Below the pieces are notes generated by a model. The model searched no databases, was not told where the DNA came from, and saw only the letters and a list, made by a program, of their open reading frames with translations. Shown here piece after piece: positions 15,581 through 24,196 of a DNA stretch of 64,000 nucleotides. Origin of the DNA: Sandaracinaceae bacterium (GTDB taxonomy: Bacteria; Myxococcota_A; Polyangia; Polyangiales; JADJQN01); the NCBI GenBank assembly GCA_016712745.1, contig JADJQN010000003.1:930001-994000 (forward strand). The letters are read 5' to 3'. Made by a program: the position numbers and the translations under genes. Position 1 is the first letter of the stretch; each line of letters begins with the position of its first letter.

Positions 15581-17140
15581 ATGAGCCTCCATACGTATAC
15601 CGCTCTTCAGTTGCGCGAGAAGTTGAACAAGGGCGAAACCTCCTCGGTTGAAATAGTCGAGAGCCTCTACGCACGCGCCGATGCCGTAGACGGCAAAGTC
15701 AACGGCTACACCGAGCAGCTACGCCGCGAAGCATTGCGCGATGCCGAGGCATGCGATGTCGAACGCAAAAATGGACAATCACGTGGGCTCCTTCATGGGC
15801 TGCCGCTCACCGTCAAAGAGAGCATCGAAGTACGCGGCACCGAGACCACCGCAGGGCTGCGCGCGCGCGCCGGTAAGCGCGTCGAAAAAGACGCTGTTAC
15901 GGTGCATCTCCTGCGCGAGGCGGGCGCAATCGTTCTTGGCAAGAGCAACATTCCGCAGACGCTGCTCTCGACGGAATCGACCAATGCTCTCTACGGAACG
16001 ACGAACAATCCCTGGAACGTCCTGCGCACACCGGGCGGTTCCTCAGGTGGCGAGTCTGCACTCATTTCCAGCGGGCAATCGCCATGGGGAGTGGGCACGG
16101 ACGTTGGGGGATCGATTCGCGTTCCCGCGGGACACACAGGCATTTGCGGCATCAAGCCAACGCTGCATCGGTGGTCCAACATCGGCTCGACCGGCGCGGT
16201 CCCGGGTCAGGAATTCGTGCGTTCGCAAATGGGTGCGCTGGCACGAACAACCACCGACCTGGCCTTCCTCTTTCGCTCCGTGGACTCGCCGCTACACGCA
16301 AAACTCGATCCGGAAGTCGCGCCCCTAGCCATCGGTGATCCAGCGCAGGTCGACACCAAGAAGATTCGCGTCGGCATGTTCGAGACGGACGGTTACCTCA
16401 GTCCGAGTGCTGCTGTACGACGCGCCGTGCGGGAAGCCGCAGCTCACCTTCGAGATGCAGGCGTCGAAGTGGTTCCTTACGCACCGCCCAATGCGGAAAA
16501 CGGCTTTCTATATTTTATCGCCGCGATGTCGAGCGACGGCCTGTACACCTTGGAACGTGAGCTGGGCGGAGAAGCGATTCTGCCTCTCCTCAAGGTGATG
16601 CGGCACGTTGTGCATTTGCATCCGGCTCTACGCAAAGCTGCCGTGCGTGCACTGCGCGCGATGGGCGAAGATCGCGTTGCGCGCTCGTTCGAAGTGCTTG
16701 GCGAAAAGCGTATCCATGAACTTTGGTCTTTGAACTTCAAACGCATCGCAATGATTCGCGAAGAAAGTGCGGCGTGGACCGCTGCTGGCATCGACGCGCT
16801 GCTCTGTCCTGTATACGCAACGCCCGCACCGCAGCACGGTGCGACTGCCGACTTTGCGCCAGGCGCGATCTACACCATGCGTTACAACGTGATGAATCTT
16901 CCGGCAGGCGTGGTGCCGGTCACGCGCGTGCACGCAAGTGAAACAGTTCGCGAAGGCAAGCAGGATCGCCTCGACAAGCGTGCCGCGTCTATCGACGAGG
17001 GAAGCGCGGGCATGCCCATCGGCGTGCAGATTGTAGGTCGCCCCTACCGCGAAGATACAATCTTCGCCCTAATGCAGCTCATCGAGGAGCGTGCCCGCGG
17101 CGGAGAAATGTTCCCGCAAACGCCGGTCGATCCGCGCTAG
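15581..17140 (+). CDS. Amidase-signature family hydrolase (FAAH-like)
   Basis: The product has 519 residues with a complete amidase-signature Ser-cisSer-Lys triad. Lys79 lies in GLPLTVKES, cis-Ser154 in TPGGSSGGES and nucleophile Ser178 in GTDVGGSIRVPA. The 24-residue spacing between the two serines matches that of fatty acid amide hydrolase (Ser217/Ser241). The enzyme would hydrolyse a carboxylic amide in the cytoplasm; GatA of the aminoacyl-tRNA amidotransferase shares this fold, but no gatB or gatC is nearby. The C-terminal 'NVMNLPAGVVPVTRV' and GMPIGVQIVGRPYREDT segments are typical of eukaryote-like amidases. Substrate unknown. Confidence 0.88.
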   Translation: MSLHTYTALQLREKLNKGETSSVEIVESLYARADAVDGKVNGYTEQLRREALRDAEACDVERKNGQSRGLLHGLPLTVKESIEVRGTETTAGLRARAGKRVEKDAVTVHLLREAGAIVLGKSNIPQTLLSTESTNALYGTTNNPWNVLRTPGGSSGGESALISSGQSPWGVGTDVGGSIRVPAGHTGICGIKPTLHRWSNIGSTGAVPGQEFVRSQMGALARTTTDLAFLFRSVDSPLHAKLDPEVAPLAIGDPAQVDTKKIRVGMFETDGYLSPSAAVRRAVREAAAHLRDAGVEVVPYAPPNAENGFLYFIAAMSSDGLYTLERELGGEAILPLLKVMRHVVHLHPALRKAAVRALRAMGEDRVARSFEVLGEKRIHELWSLNFKRIAMIREESAAWTAAGIDALLCPVYATPAPQHGATADFAPGAIYTMRYNVMNLPAGVVPVTRVHASETVREGKQDRLDKRAASIDEGSAGMPIGVQIVGRPYREDTIFALMQLIEERARGGEMFPQTPVDPR

Positions 17141-17305
17141 CGAGAGCGCACGGCACGCCTCGCTCGACACGCGCTTCTGCGGGCGTGCGCCCCCAGCCTA
17201 CGACACGAATGTCAGCCGGCTGCAAGCGACTGACTCTTTTTCGAGCGCCTAACATCTGGGGAGCGCGCTTAACTCGAAGGCACGCGTATTGCTTTGTCCG
17301 CACCC

Positions 17306-17971
17306 ATGACGCTTGCACGAATTGGTTCAGGGGCGATTGTGTGCGTGGCTGCGGTCACACTAATTTCGGCAGGGTGTGCAGCTGATGGGGCGCTGTCTCA
17401 GGTTTCCCTTCGGCCGCAGTGCGCGACGGATGACACGATGTGTCTCTCGCAGGGGTTGAACGCGCCGATTGCGGCGGGGAGTAGTTTGCCCCTCCACATA
17501 GATATCCATTTCGCGGGTGCGAGCGCGCCAGCATTTGCTCTGCGGTCTGCGAACACCGACGTCTTCAATGTGTCGGGCGCGACCCTCGACGCACAAGTTG
17601 ATGGAGTGGCCGCGCTTTTGGTGACCACGGAAGATGGAAACTCGGTCCTCGATTTCATTCATCTCTTTGTGAAAACACCTGATGCGCTTCATCTCGAGCG
17701 GGTAGATCCCGACCGACGAAGCACATTCAACGATGAGGTGGAGCTTGTAGTCGGCGATTCCGTGACCCTGGTCGCGGTGCTTGCGAACGGTGCTCAGGCT
17801 CTGCTCGGAGATGTCGAAACCGACTGGCACGCAGAGGGCGACGCTCTCTCGATTCTGCGTACCGGCATTCTGACGCAGCGAGAGATTCGCGCGCGAAACC
17901 CGGGCGAAACCACTCTCCTGGTCACCGCCGCGGGCCTTAGTTCGTCTCTCACGATTCGGGTGCTTCCATGA
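17306..17971 (+). CDS. Predicted small lipoprotein, beta-sandwich-like, unknown function
   Basis: The ATG at 17306 starts a lipoprotein signal (IVCVAAVTLISAGC) with acylated Cys around residue 24; a TTG at 17294 is possible but less likely. The remaining ~200 residues look beta-rich (LRSANTDVFNVSGATL; VELVVGDSVTLVAVLANG; GETTLLVTAAGLSSSLTIRV), like one or two bacterial Ig-like domains. Two Cys near the N-terminus (QCATDDTMC) may form a disulfide. Its stop overlaps the next gene's start (ATGA), so it is coupled to the small lipoprotein at 17968. Confidence 0.7.
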   Translation: MTLARIGSGAIVCVAAVTLISAGCAADGALSQVSLRPQCATDDTMCLSQGLNAPIAAGSSLPLHIDIHFAGASAPAFALRSANTDVFNVSGATLDAQVDGVAALLVTTEDGNSVLDFIHLFVKTPDALHLERVDPDRRSTFNDEVELVVGDSVTLVAVLANGAQALLGDVETDWHAEGDALSILRTGILTQREIRARNPGETTLLVTAAGLSSSLTIRVLP

Positions 17972-18354
17972 TCAAGTTCAAAGCTCACTTTGCGATCGTG
18001 ATCGCGTTTGTCTCCCTCGTTGGTTGCACGCATTACGGCGCCATTTCCAGTCCTCCTCCCGGTAAGACCGCATCTGTCGACTCCCAAAATGATCGCGCGA
18101 CCATTTCGCGAGGCGTCGCGTTGGCGATCGAATGCAGTGGTTGCAAGGTGGGTGAATCGTTCAGCGATGACTCCACAATTGCGTCCGTCCTCCCCGCGAG
18201 TGTCGATGCGCTGAGCGAGGGCGCAACGAGCGGCTCGCGCATTTCCGATCCTACCTTTGTATTGGTTGGGGAAAACGTAGGTACGACCCGCGTGCGCATC
18301 GCCGTCTTGAACCAGCCGGACATCGACCTACAAGTCACCGTCCTCGATGACTGA
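17968..18354 (+). CDS. Predicted small lipoprotein, Ig-like, unknown function
   Basis: The 128-residue product has the lipobox SLVGC at residues 16-20. After the signal there is a low-complexity linker and then a beta-rich domain containing AIECSGCKVG, DDSTIASVLP and VGENVGTTRVRIAVL. This pattern is seen in bacterial Ig-like (Big2-type) repeats, where 'VASV' and 'G.T.I.V' motifs recur. It overlaps the upstream lipoprotein gene by 4 nt and precedes the large PKD lipoprotein by 89 nt. All three may form a surface complex (inference). Confidence 0.65.
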   Translation: MIKFKAHFAIVIAFVSLVGCTHYGAISSPPPGKTASVDSQNDRATISRGVALAIECSGCKVGESFSDDSTIASVLPASVDALSEGATSGSRISDPTFVLVGENVGTTRVRIAVLNQPDIDLQVTVLDD

Positions 18355-18443
18355 CGCAAATGGACTCACTTAAGAGATGGGAGCGCCAATGAAAATGCAT
18401 GGCGGCGGATGGGGGTCGAAGTCCATACTGAGTCCGCACCCCT

Positions 18444-20615
18444 ATGAACTTCCGTAGCCTCGCATTCCTGGTTTTCTGTGTAAGCAGTGGCTGCAACGCC
18501 ACGCTCTCTGGTGGATCTGAGATTGGATTCGACGGCGGCAATCGCCTGGACGCAGGAGCAACCGGAATCGACGTGCGACTGCCCGACTTCGGTCACGACG
18601 AAGGCGTCGACGTTGATCAAGGCATTCCCGATGGCGTTGCGCCAACTGCAAGTGCGGGAGCTGATCTTGCTATCGAATGGCCGATTGATCGCACGGCACT
18701 GGTGGGCGCTGGAACAGACTCGGGCGGCCCCGTTTCGTTTGCGTGGTCTCAGGTTTCGGGCCCCACCACCTCGATCCTTCGCAATGATACGAGCGCGACG
18801 CCGATTGCCACGTCACTGCGCGTTGGTAGCTATCGCTTCCGACTTGTTGTAACCGACAACGAAGGCCTGACCGCGATGGATGAAGTGGGCGTTGTCGTCA
18901 ATGCCGATTCGCGTACGCCGAACAGCATTCCCGATTTCGTCGATGCGCAAACTGCGCCGGTCTTCCGCGCGACGCGCAATCTACCGCCGCTGAGCGTGGG
19001 CGCTTTCGTAAGCACGGCGTTCAACACGCGCCTGGCCGAAAAGTATCGCTACGCGCTGCACATTGGCGACATGACCCAGTATTACGCCGACATGGCGAGC
19101 TCGTACACGAGCCGTATGCGCGAGAGCATCGAGCTTGCCGCGGCATCTCCAGAAGTTTACGCGTTGTCTATCTATCTCCTTGGCTACAACGGCTTCTACG
19201 ATTGCGATCGCAACGAGCGCATCCGTGCGACGCATCCCGACATCGCGATGCATCACATGGATGGTTCGCTATGGCTCGATGGAGACGCGGGCTGCTTCCA
19301 CTACAGCCCGACTGCGTCCGCCGACGCGTGGATCGCGCTCGCAAACGATGCGCAGATCCCCGCCAATCTTCAAACCATCAGCGACGTCGTCGAAGCGCAT
19401 GGAGCGCACATCGCGGTCATCAACGATATTGGCGAGTGGGGAGTTCAAACTCCCGCGATCGGCCCAGCATTCTGGGATGACCCGGAATGGCGGATGTGGA
19501 TGCTCTCGGCCGCGTTTTGGGAGGACGCGAGCGTACGCGCGGCCTGGAGCACAATGCCCGATCCCGGAGATTGGGGACAGCCGATTATCGAGCGAGCGTA
19601 TCAAGGCGTCTCGCTTGGAAAGGCCGTGACTCAGGGTGCGATTTCGCAGCTGCTCGTGAGCCTGACCAACCCCGATGTCTTGTACACGCACTACGGCGCA
19701 GGCCCCGCACCGCACACAGGTCGTTACAACGAGTGGCGTCAAGCTGCGTGGGACCACGCGACGATGCGCGAGCATCACATAAACCACCCCGATGACGTCT
19801 ACAGCGTCCAGGTCTACTTCGGTGACAACGGCGAGGGCGGGCTTGGCGTTTCATGGAGCGCAAGCGATAGCCAATCAACCGGCACGGGCGATGAACGAGG
19901 TCGAAGCGCGGATCATTTCACGCACGCGCTCGCGGCCGCGTCCAATGCTATCGCCGCAGGATCCCCGCACGCCTATGTGTGGACATCGGCCAAGGGCCTT
20001 CACGCCGCGTCCTACGCGGATACCTCTGAGTTGATGGGATTTTTAAAGACCTACTACGCACTCTCAATGATCGGTGGTCCCTACTTCTCGCTCGATCTTC
20101 AAGCGGACACCGGTAGTGGCCGAACCGAGCCCACGTTCGCGATGAGCACGATGCCTGCGTACCTACCGTCGATGGTAGCGCTCGGCGAAGTGCACGCGCT
20201 CTACTCGCACCTTGAGGAGTTCATTTTCGATGGCGAGGTCCTTGCCAACGCGCACGGCGATACCCATCCGTTCACGCGCTGGATCGAACCGTTCGCGCTC
20301 TATGAGCAATACGCCTATCCGGTCGGCGCCGAGTTTCGGGGCCCTCATGATTCGAGCCCCACATACGATAGGACCGTCCGCGTCGTGGTTCGCAAACGCA
20401 ATGGAGTTGATCAATGGTTGGTTGCCGGCTGGGTTGCCGCTGGGGCCGATCGCGAAGTCGATGTCGAGCTACCAGCGCCTCTGGGACGGACTACTTTGTA
20501 CTTCCGACGCGCAGGGAGTGTGTACCGCCTATCGCGCTCGGGATCGACGACATCTGCTGAGCTGATCGACCTCGACGCGATGAGACCAACCGACCACATG
20601 CTCCCCACGGACTGA
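18444..20615 (+). CDS. Large lipoprotein with PKD-like domain and a possible glycoside-hydrolase-like module
   Basis: The 723-residue product has a lipoprotein signal (SLAFLVFCVSSGC, Cys17), then an acidic Asp/Gly linker (FDGGNRLDAGATG; FGHDEGVDVDQG). A PKD/Ig-like domain occupies about residues 66-152 (FAWSQVSGPTTSILRND; SYRFRLVVTDNEG). The long C-terminal part has many acidic and aromatic residues (YLLGYNGFYDCDRNER; AVINDIGEWG; DGEVLANAHGDTHPFTRWIE). It ends in a beta-sandwich-like region (RTVRVVVRKRNGVDQWLVAG). This resembles a glycoside-hydrolase barrel plus C-terminal accessory domain, but no known family can be assigned by eye. Likely surface exposed. A fold search would settle whether it is a hydrolase. 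Confidence 0.6.
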   Translation: MNFRSLAFLVFCVSSGCNATLSGGSEIGFDGGNRLDAGATGIDVRLPDFGHDEGVDVDQGIPDGVAPTASAGADLAIEWPIDRTALVGAGTDSGGPVSFAWSQVSGPTTSILRNDTSATPIATSLRVGSYRFRLVVTDNEGLTAMDEVGVVVNADSRTPNSIPDFVDAQTAPVFRATRNLPPLSVGAFVSTAFNTRLAEKYRYALHIGDMTQYYADMASSYTSRMRESIELAAASPEVYALSIYLLGYNGFYDCDRNERIRATHPDIAMHHMDGSLWLDGDAGCFHYSPTASADAWIALANDAQIPANLQTISDVVEAHGAHIAVINDIGEWGVQTPAIGPAFWDDPEWRMWMLSAAFWEDASVRAAWSTMPDPGDWGQPIIERAYQGVSLGKAVTQGAISQLLVSLTNPDVLYTHYGAGPAPHTGRYNEWRQAAWDHATMREHHINHPDDVYSVQVYFGDNGEGGLGVSWSASDSQSTGTGDERGRSADHFTHALAAASNAIAAGSPHAYVWTSAKGLHAASYADTSELMGFLKTYYALSMIGGPYFSLDLQADTGSGRTEPTFAMSTMPAYLPSMVALGEVHALYSHLEEFIFDGEVLANAHGDTHPFTRWIEPFALYEQYAYPVGAEFRGPHDSSPTYDRTVRVVVRKRNGVDQWLVAGWVAAGADREVDVELPAPLGRTTLYFRRAGSVYRLSRSGSTTSAELIDLDAMRPTDHMLPTD

Positions 20616-20625
20616 GGGCGAAGGG

Positions 20626-21981
20626 TTAAAAAAATCGCTCCCACGCAAGCCACGCGGCAATGCCCAAAGCCGCGCCGAGCAAAATAAGAATTGGCGCCCT
20701 CAATTGAGGTCGGTTTAGCGTGCGCAGCGCCTGAATAGGCCGTTCAACGGAGGTTTTCGCGGCATCGTCGACCGGTGGCGCATCGCGCGATACAGGCGGC
20801 CGTCCGCCATCAACACGTGAGAGCGCGTGGCCCGTGGGCGTCGCATCAAGCAGGGGGCCGCGCTTCATTTCCTCGCCGAAAAGCGAAGCTAAAAAGTCCG
20901 CGATGACCGCCGGCAGCACAGCTTGATTCGTCGATTCCAAGAACTGCATCAAAGCGTCGCTCATCTCTCCGGCCGTTTGAAAGCGCTCTGCTGGAAGCTT
21001 GGCGAGAGCTTTTTGCACAATCATGTCGAGGTCGTGCGGAATGGTTTCGTCGATGGAACGCGCCGAAGGAACCGGCTGCTCAATGACGGCGCGCAGCGTT
21101 TCGTACTCGCTTGGCCGGTGATAGAGCGCGCGACAGGTAAGGGCCTCGTACAAACACACTCCGAGCGAAAAGACATCGGCGCGACGGTCGACGTCTTCAC
21201 CGCGCGCCTGCTCAGGCGCCATGTAGGCGAGCTTGCCTTTGACCGTGCCGGCATCGGTCACCGACGCGTGCGTGCTGGCCTTGGCAACTCCGAAGTCGAG
21301 CAACTTCACGTTGCCGTCGTAGCCGACCATGATGTTTTGCAAGCTCACATCGCGATGCACAATCGAGAGTGGATCGCCCTTGTCGTCGACGGCGTTATGC
21401 GCGTAGTCGAGCGCCTCTGCGATGTGCGCGATGATGCGCGCGGCAACCGCGTGAGGGATCTGCGCGGCGTCGCGCGCGCGTCGGACAAGCCGTCCGAGCG
21501 GGATCCCGTGCACCCACTCCATGGCGATGAAGTAGGTACCGTCTTGTTCGCCATACCCGTAGATGCCCGCGATGTTGGGATGCGTTAGGTGATTGGCGAG
21601 GCGCGCCTCGTCCAAGAACATCTGCACGAACTTCGGATCGTCGGCGACGTGCGGAAGGATACGCTTGACGACCAGGGGGCGAGTTTTGCCGGCCTGGCTC
21701 AGCGTCTCGCGCGCCAAGAAAATCTCCGCCATGCCCCCAAAAGCAATTCGACCGAGCAGGGCGTATTGGCCGTACCAGCCCAAAACCGGCAGATCGGCAT
21801 AACTGCGTGGCGCGATACGTGTCGTCCCCGATCCGGGCATCGCCGGGGCCTGGTCTTGCGCCCCCTTCAAGGCCGGCGGTTCAGCAGAAAGCCGCGGCGC
21901 AATGCTAGTAGGCGGCCTCGGCACCTCGCTGGGCTGCGCCTGCTCGTCTGCTTTCACGGAGGTGCTGGGACTAGGACGCAT
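20626..21981 (-). CDS. Eukaryotic-type Ser/Thr protein kinase with C-terminal membrane anchor
   Basis: The 451-residue product has a Pro/Ser/Ala-rich N-terminal tail (about residues 1-68). The kinase domain (about residues 73-345) has catalytic Lys106 in LVVKRIL, HRDVSLQN with Asp211, Asp229 of LLDFG and an APEQ activation-segment end. A regulatory tail follows, then a single C-terminal helix (ILILLGAALGIAAWLAWERFF) right at the end. Unlike the kinase at 3558, the kinase domain precedes a short anchor with no extracytoplasmic domain, so it is probably not a direct receptor. All catalytic residues are intact. It is convergent with the PKD lipoprotein and divergent from tolQ. Confidence 0.9.
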   Translation of the reverse strand: MRPSPSTSVKADEQAQPSEVPRPPTSIAPRLSAEPPALKGAQDQAPAMPGSGTTRIAPRSYADLPVLGWYGQYALLGRIAFGGMAEIFLARETLSQAGKTRPLVVKRILPHVADDPKFVQMFLDEARLANHLTHPNIAGIYGYGEQDGTYFIAMEWVHGIPLGRLVRRARDAAQIPHAVAARIIAHIAEALDYAHNAVDDKGDPLSIVHRDVSLQNIMVGYDGNVKLLDFGVAKASTHASVTDAGTVKGKLAYMAPEQARGEDVDRRADVFSLGVCLYEALTCRALYHRPSEYETLRAVIEQPVPSARSIDETIPHDLDMIVQKALAKLPAERFQTAGEMSDALMQFLESTNQAVLPAVIADFLASLFGEEMKRGPLLDATPTGHALSRVDGGRPPVSRDAPPVDDAAKTSVERPIQALRTLNRPQLRAPILILLGAALGIAAWLAWERFF

Positions 21982-22077
21982 GATCCAAGGGAACCGAAAG
22001 TATAGGGGTTAACTGAAAAGGAGCCCGAACTTCTTAGACGACGCAAGCCCGGCGGAATTGACAGCGATCAAGAGCAC

Positions 22078-22872
22078 ATGGTTCAACGCAAAGCACCTAT
22101 GAATCCTTCCACCTTCTCTCATTTCGTTTTGCTGCAGGTGCCCGGCGCCCATGCGGCCGAGCTCAATCCTTGGCAGCTCATCATGGGCGCTTCGCTGGTC
22201 GTGAAGATCGTGATGCTCCTGCTTGCCGCGATGTCGGTGGGAAGCTGGTTCATCATCGGCGCCAAGGCCGTGCAGTTGTCACGTGCGACGCGCGCGTCCG
22301 CTAAGTTCTTGGATGCGTTTTGGACCAGCGGCGAAAGTTCGTCCTCTTGGACGACCGAGCGCCTCGAAGGTGTGTACGGTCAGCTGCGCACTCTTGATGG
22401 CTCGCCCCTCGCGCGCGTGTTTCATGCAGGCTACGTCGAGCTCGCACGCATTACGGGTGGCGCAGAAGAAACGCAACCGCACGGACGGCATGCGGTTCAG
22501 ACAGGCGATCTCGACAACGTCGAGCGGGCGCTCAAACGCTCGGGTACCAACGAGATCACCCAGCTCGAGAACGCGCTTCCCTTCTTGGCAACGACCGGTT
22601 CGGTTGGTCCCTTCGTGGGGCTGTTCGGAACGGTCTGGGGTGTCATGAACTCCTTCATCGGCATCGGCAATCTCGGCAATGCAAGCCTCGCGGTCGTCGC
22701 ACCCGGCATCGCCGAAGCGTTGATCGCAACGGCCATTGGTCTTGCGGCCGCAATCCCGGCCGTCATGGCGTACAACTATTTCATTCGCCGCATTCGCGTC
22801 ATCGAGAGCGAAATGGAGTCGTTCAACAGCGACTATCTGAACATCGTGCGTCGTCACTTCTTGCCGAACTGA
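22078..22872 (+). CDS. tolQ: TolQ-like proton channel subunit (MotA/TolQ/ExbB family)
   Basis: The 264-residue product begins with a short N-terminal segment (an ATG at 22099 is an alternative start). It has three membrane helices: around residues 38-64 (VVKIVMLLLAAMSVGSWFII), and two near the C-terminus (FLATTGSVGPFVGLFGTVWG; IAEALIATAIGLAAAIPAVM). The TVWGVMN and 'IGLAAAIPAVMAYNYF' motifs are the channel-lining signature of TolQ/ExbB. With TolR it forms the proton-driven motor of the Tol-Pal envelope system. It is followed at once by tolR, a TolA-like gene and tolB, so the operon context supports Tol rather than Exb. Confidence 0.9.
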   Translation: MVQRKAPMNPSTFSHFVLLQVPGAHAAELNPWQLIMGASLVVKIVMLLLAAMSVGSWFIIGAKAVQLSRATRASAKFLDAFWTSGESSSSWTTERLEGVYGQLRTLDGSPLARVFHAGYVELARITGGAEETQPHGRHAVQTGDLDNVERALKRSGTNEITQLENALPFLATTGSVGPFVGLFGTVWGVMNSFIGIGNLGNASLAVVAPGIAEALIATAIGLAAAIPAVMAYNYFIRRIRVIESEMESFNSDYLNIVRRHFLPN

Positions 22873-22881
22873 GGAATCACC

Positions 22882-23325
22882 ATGGCGATGAGCACAGGTG
22901 GTGGTGGAAGACGCGCTCCTCTAAGCGAGATCAACGTGACGCCGATGGTCGACGTCATGTTGGTGCTTCTCATCATCTTCATGGTGAGTGCGCCTTTGCT
23001 TTCGACCGGTGTCACGGTCGATTTGCCGAGCGCCCGGGCACCTGCGATGCAGATGCACGATGAGAAGCTGCTTTTGACGGTCACCGAAGATCAGAAGGTT
23101 TATCTCGGCGAAAACGAGGTTCCTTACGATCGATTGGAAGATGTGCTCTTGCACAACGCTCGTCTGCAATCGGAAAAAGAGCTCTACGTTCAAGCCGACG
23201 AAAACGTTCCCTACGGCTTCGTCGTCAAGGTGCTTGCCATCGTCCGTCGCGCAGGAATCGAAAAGCTTGGGCTAGTCACCGATCCGGTAGCCGCCGATAC
23301 AACGGCGACGGCGCAGGCAAACTGA
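22882..23325 (+). CDS. tolR: TolR/ExbD-type biopolymer transport protein
   Basis: The 147-residue product has one N-terminal helix (MLVLLIIFMVSAPLLSTGV) preceded by 'APLSEINVTPMVDVMLVL'. This contains the conserved Asp (NVTPMVDVM) that carries protons in TolR/ExbD. The periplasmic domain includes VTVDLPSA and the QADENVPYGFVVKVLAIVRR segment typical of the family. The gene starts 9 nt after tolQ ends and is followed without a gap by the TolA-like gene, so it is probably co-transcribed. Confidence 0.9.
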   Translation: MAMSTGGGGRRAPLSEINVTPMVDVMLVLLIIFMVSAPLLSTGVTVDLPSARAPAMQMHDEKLLLTVTEDQKVYLGENEVPYDRLEDVLLHNARLQSEKELYVQADENVPYGFVVKVLAIVRRAGIEKLGLVTDPVAADTTATAQAN

Positions 23326-24141
23326 ATGAGCGCTGGCGCACACCTCGATTTCGACGACACGCGACCGCCGTCGCTCCTGCGTCCTCGAAAGCGACATGCG
23401 GCGGATATTGCCGGCGGCGCCGCGGTTGCAGCAGCGTCGCATCTCGGCGTGCCGCTCGCGATCTTGCTCGTGACCGGCGTGCTCAAGCTCATGGGTGCGA
23501 TCACCGAAGACGCGGCTCCCGTCAGCGCGGAACGCCACGTCGTTGAAGCGCGCTTCGTAAAACTCGGCGTGCCGTTCGATCCCCGCCGTCTGCCCAATCG
23601 TCGCGTGCCGGTACTTTCAACCGCGCCGCGCGAAGGCCTCAATGTTTCCAAGAATATGAACCCGCGTCATCTCGATCAGGATGCAGGCCCGCGGCCCGAG
23701 AACGCGACCGAAGATTTGCTCACCCGCCTCGGAGACCGCGCGCAGATTTTCGCCGAACGCACGACGCCGCGCGAGCAAGAAGGACGCGAGGATGGCGAGG
23801 CCGAAGGCACGGAAACGGAAGCGTCAGCAGGAGATCTTTACGCGGGACATCTGGTTTTGTTCTTCCGACGCGGATGGACGGTTCCCGAAACCGTGCCGGA
23901 AGAAGAAATGCGCACCTTGCGTGTGAGCATCGCCGTGACGATCTCGGGCGATGGGCACATCGCGTCGTTCCGCGTGCGATCAGGAAGCGGAAATCCAACC
24001 TTCGATCAGAGTGCGATCGATCGCTTGCAGCAATTGCAGGATTCTGGCGCGACAATCCCCGAACCACCGCCCGAAGTAGCCCCGCAGTATCTCGGCCAAA
24101 CGACCGATGTCGATTACAATGGCCGAAACGCGCACCGTTGA
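23326..24141 (+). CDS. TolA/TonB-like periplasm-spanning protein
   Basis: The 271-residue product has a short cytoplasmic start, a hydrophobic helix around residues 42-57 (VPLAILLVTGVLKLMGA) and a hydrophilic, charged linker with an acidic run (REQEGREDGEAEGTETEA). A C-terminal domain follows (MRTLRVSIAVTISGDGHIAS; 'SGNPTFDQSAIDRLQQLQ') that matches the TonB/TolA C-terminal fold, ending in IPEPPPEV. The position between tolR and tolB and the coupled start (directly after the tolR stop) identify it as the TolA equivalent. The linker is much shorter than the long helical one of enterobacterial TolA. Confidence 0.82.
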   Translation: MSAGAHLDFDDTRPPSLLRPRKRHAADIAGGAAVAAASHLGVPLAILLVTGVLKLMGAITEDAAPVSAERHVVEARFVKLGVPFDPRRLPNRRVPVLSTAPREGLNVSKNMNPRHLDQDAGPRPENATEDLLTRLGDRAQIFAERTTPREQEGREDGEAEGTETEASAGDLYAGHLVLFFRRGWTVPETVPEEEMRTLRVSIAVTISGDGHIASFRVRSGSGNPTFDQSAIDRLQQLQDSGATIPEPPPEVAPQYLGQTTDVDYNGRNAHR

Positions 24142-24196
24142 AGTAGGCCCGTAGTACGCCAATGAAGTTTCAGTCCACGTAGACCGTCGGAGGATT

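Noticed and set aside
17178..17192. Terminator after the amidase gene
   Set aside because: The GGGCG-TG-CGCCC stem is only five base pairs with a two-nt loop and no T-run.
21999..22004. Leftward -10 element (TATACT) before the kinase gene at 20626
   Set aside because: No matching -35 element was found at 16-18 nt, so the promoter is not supported.
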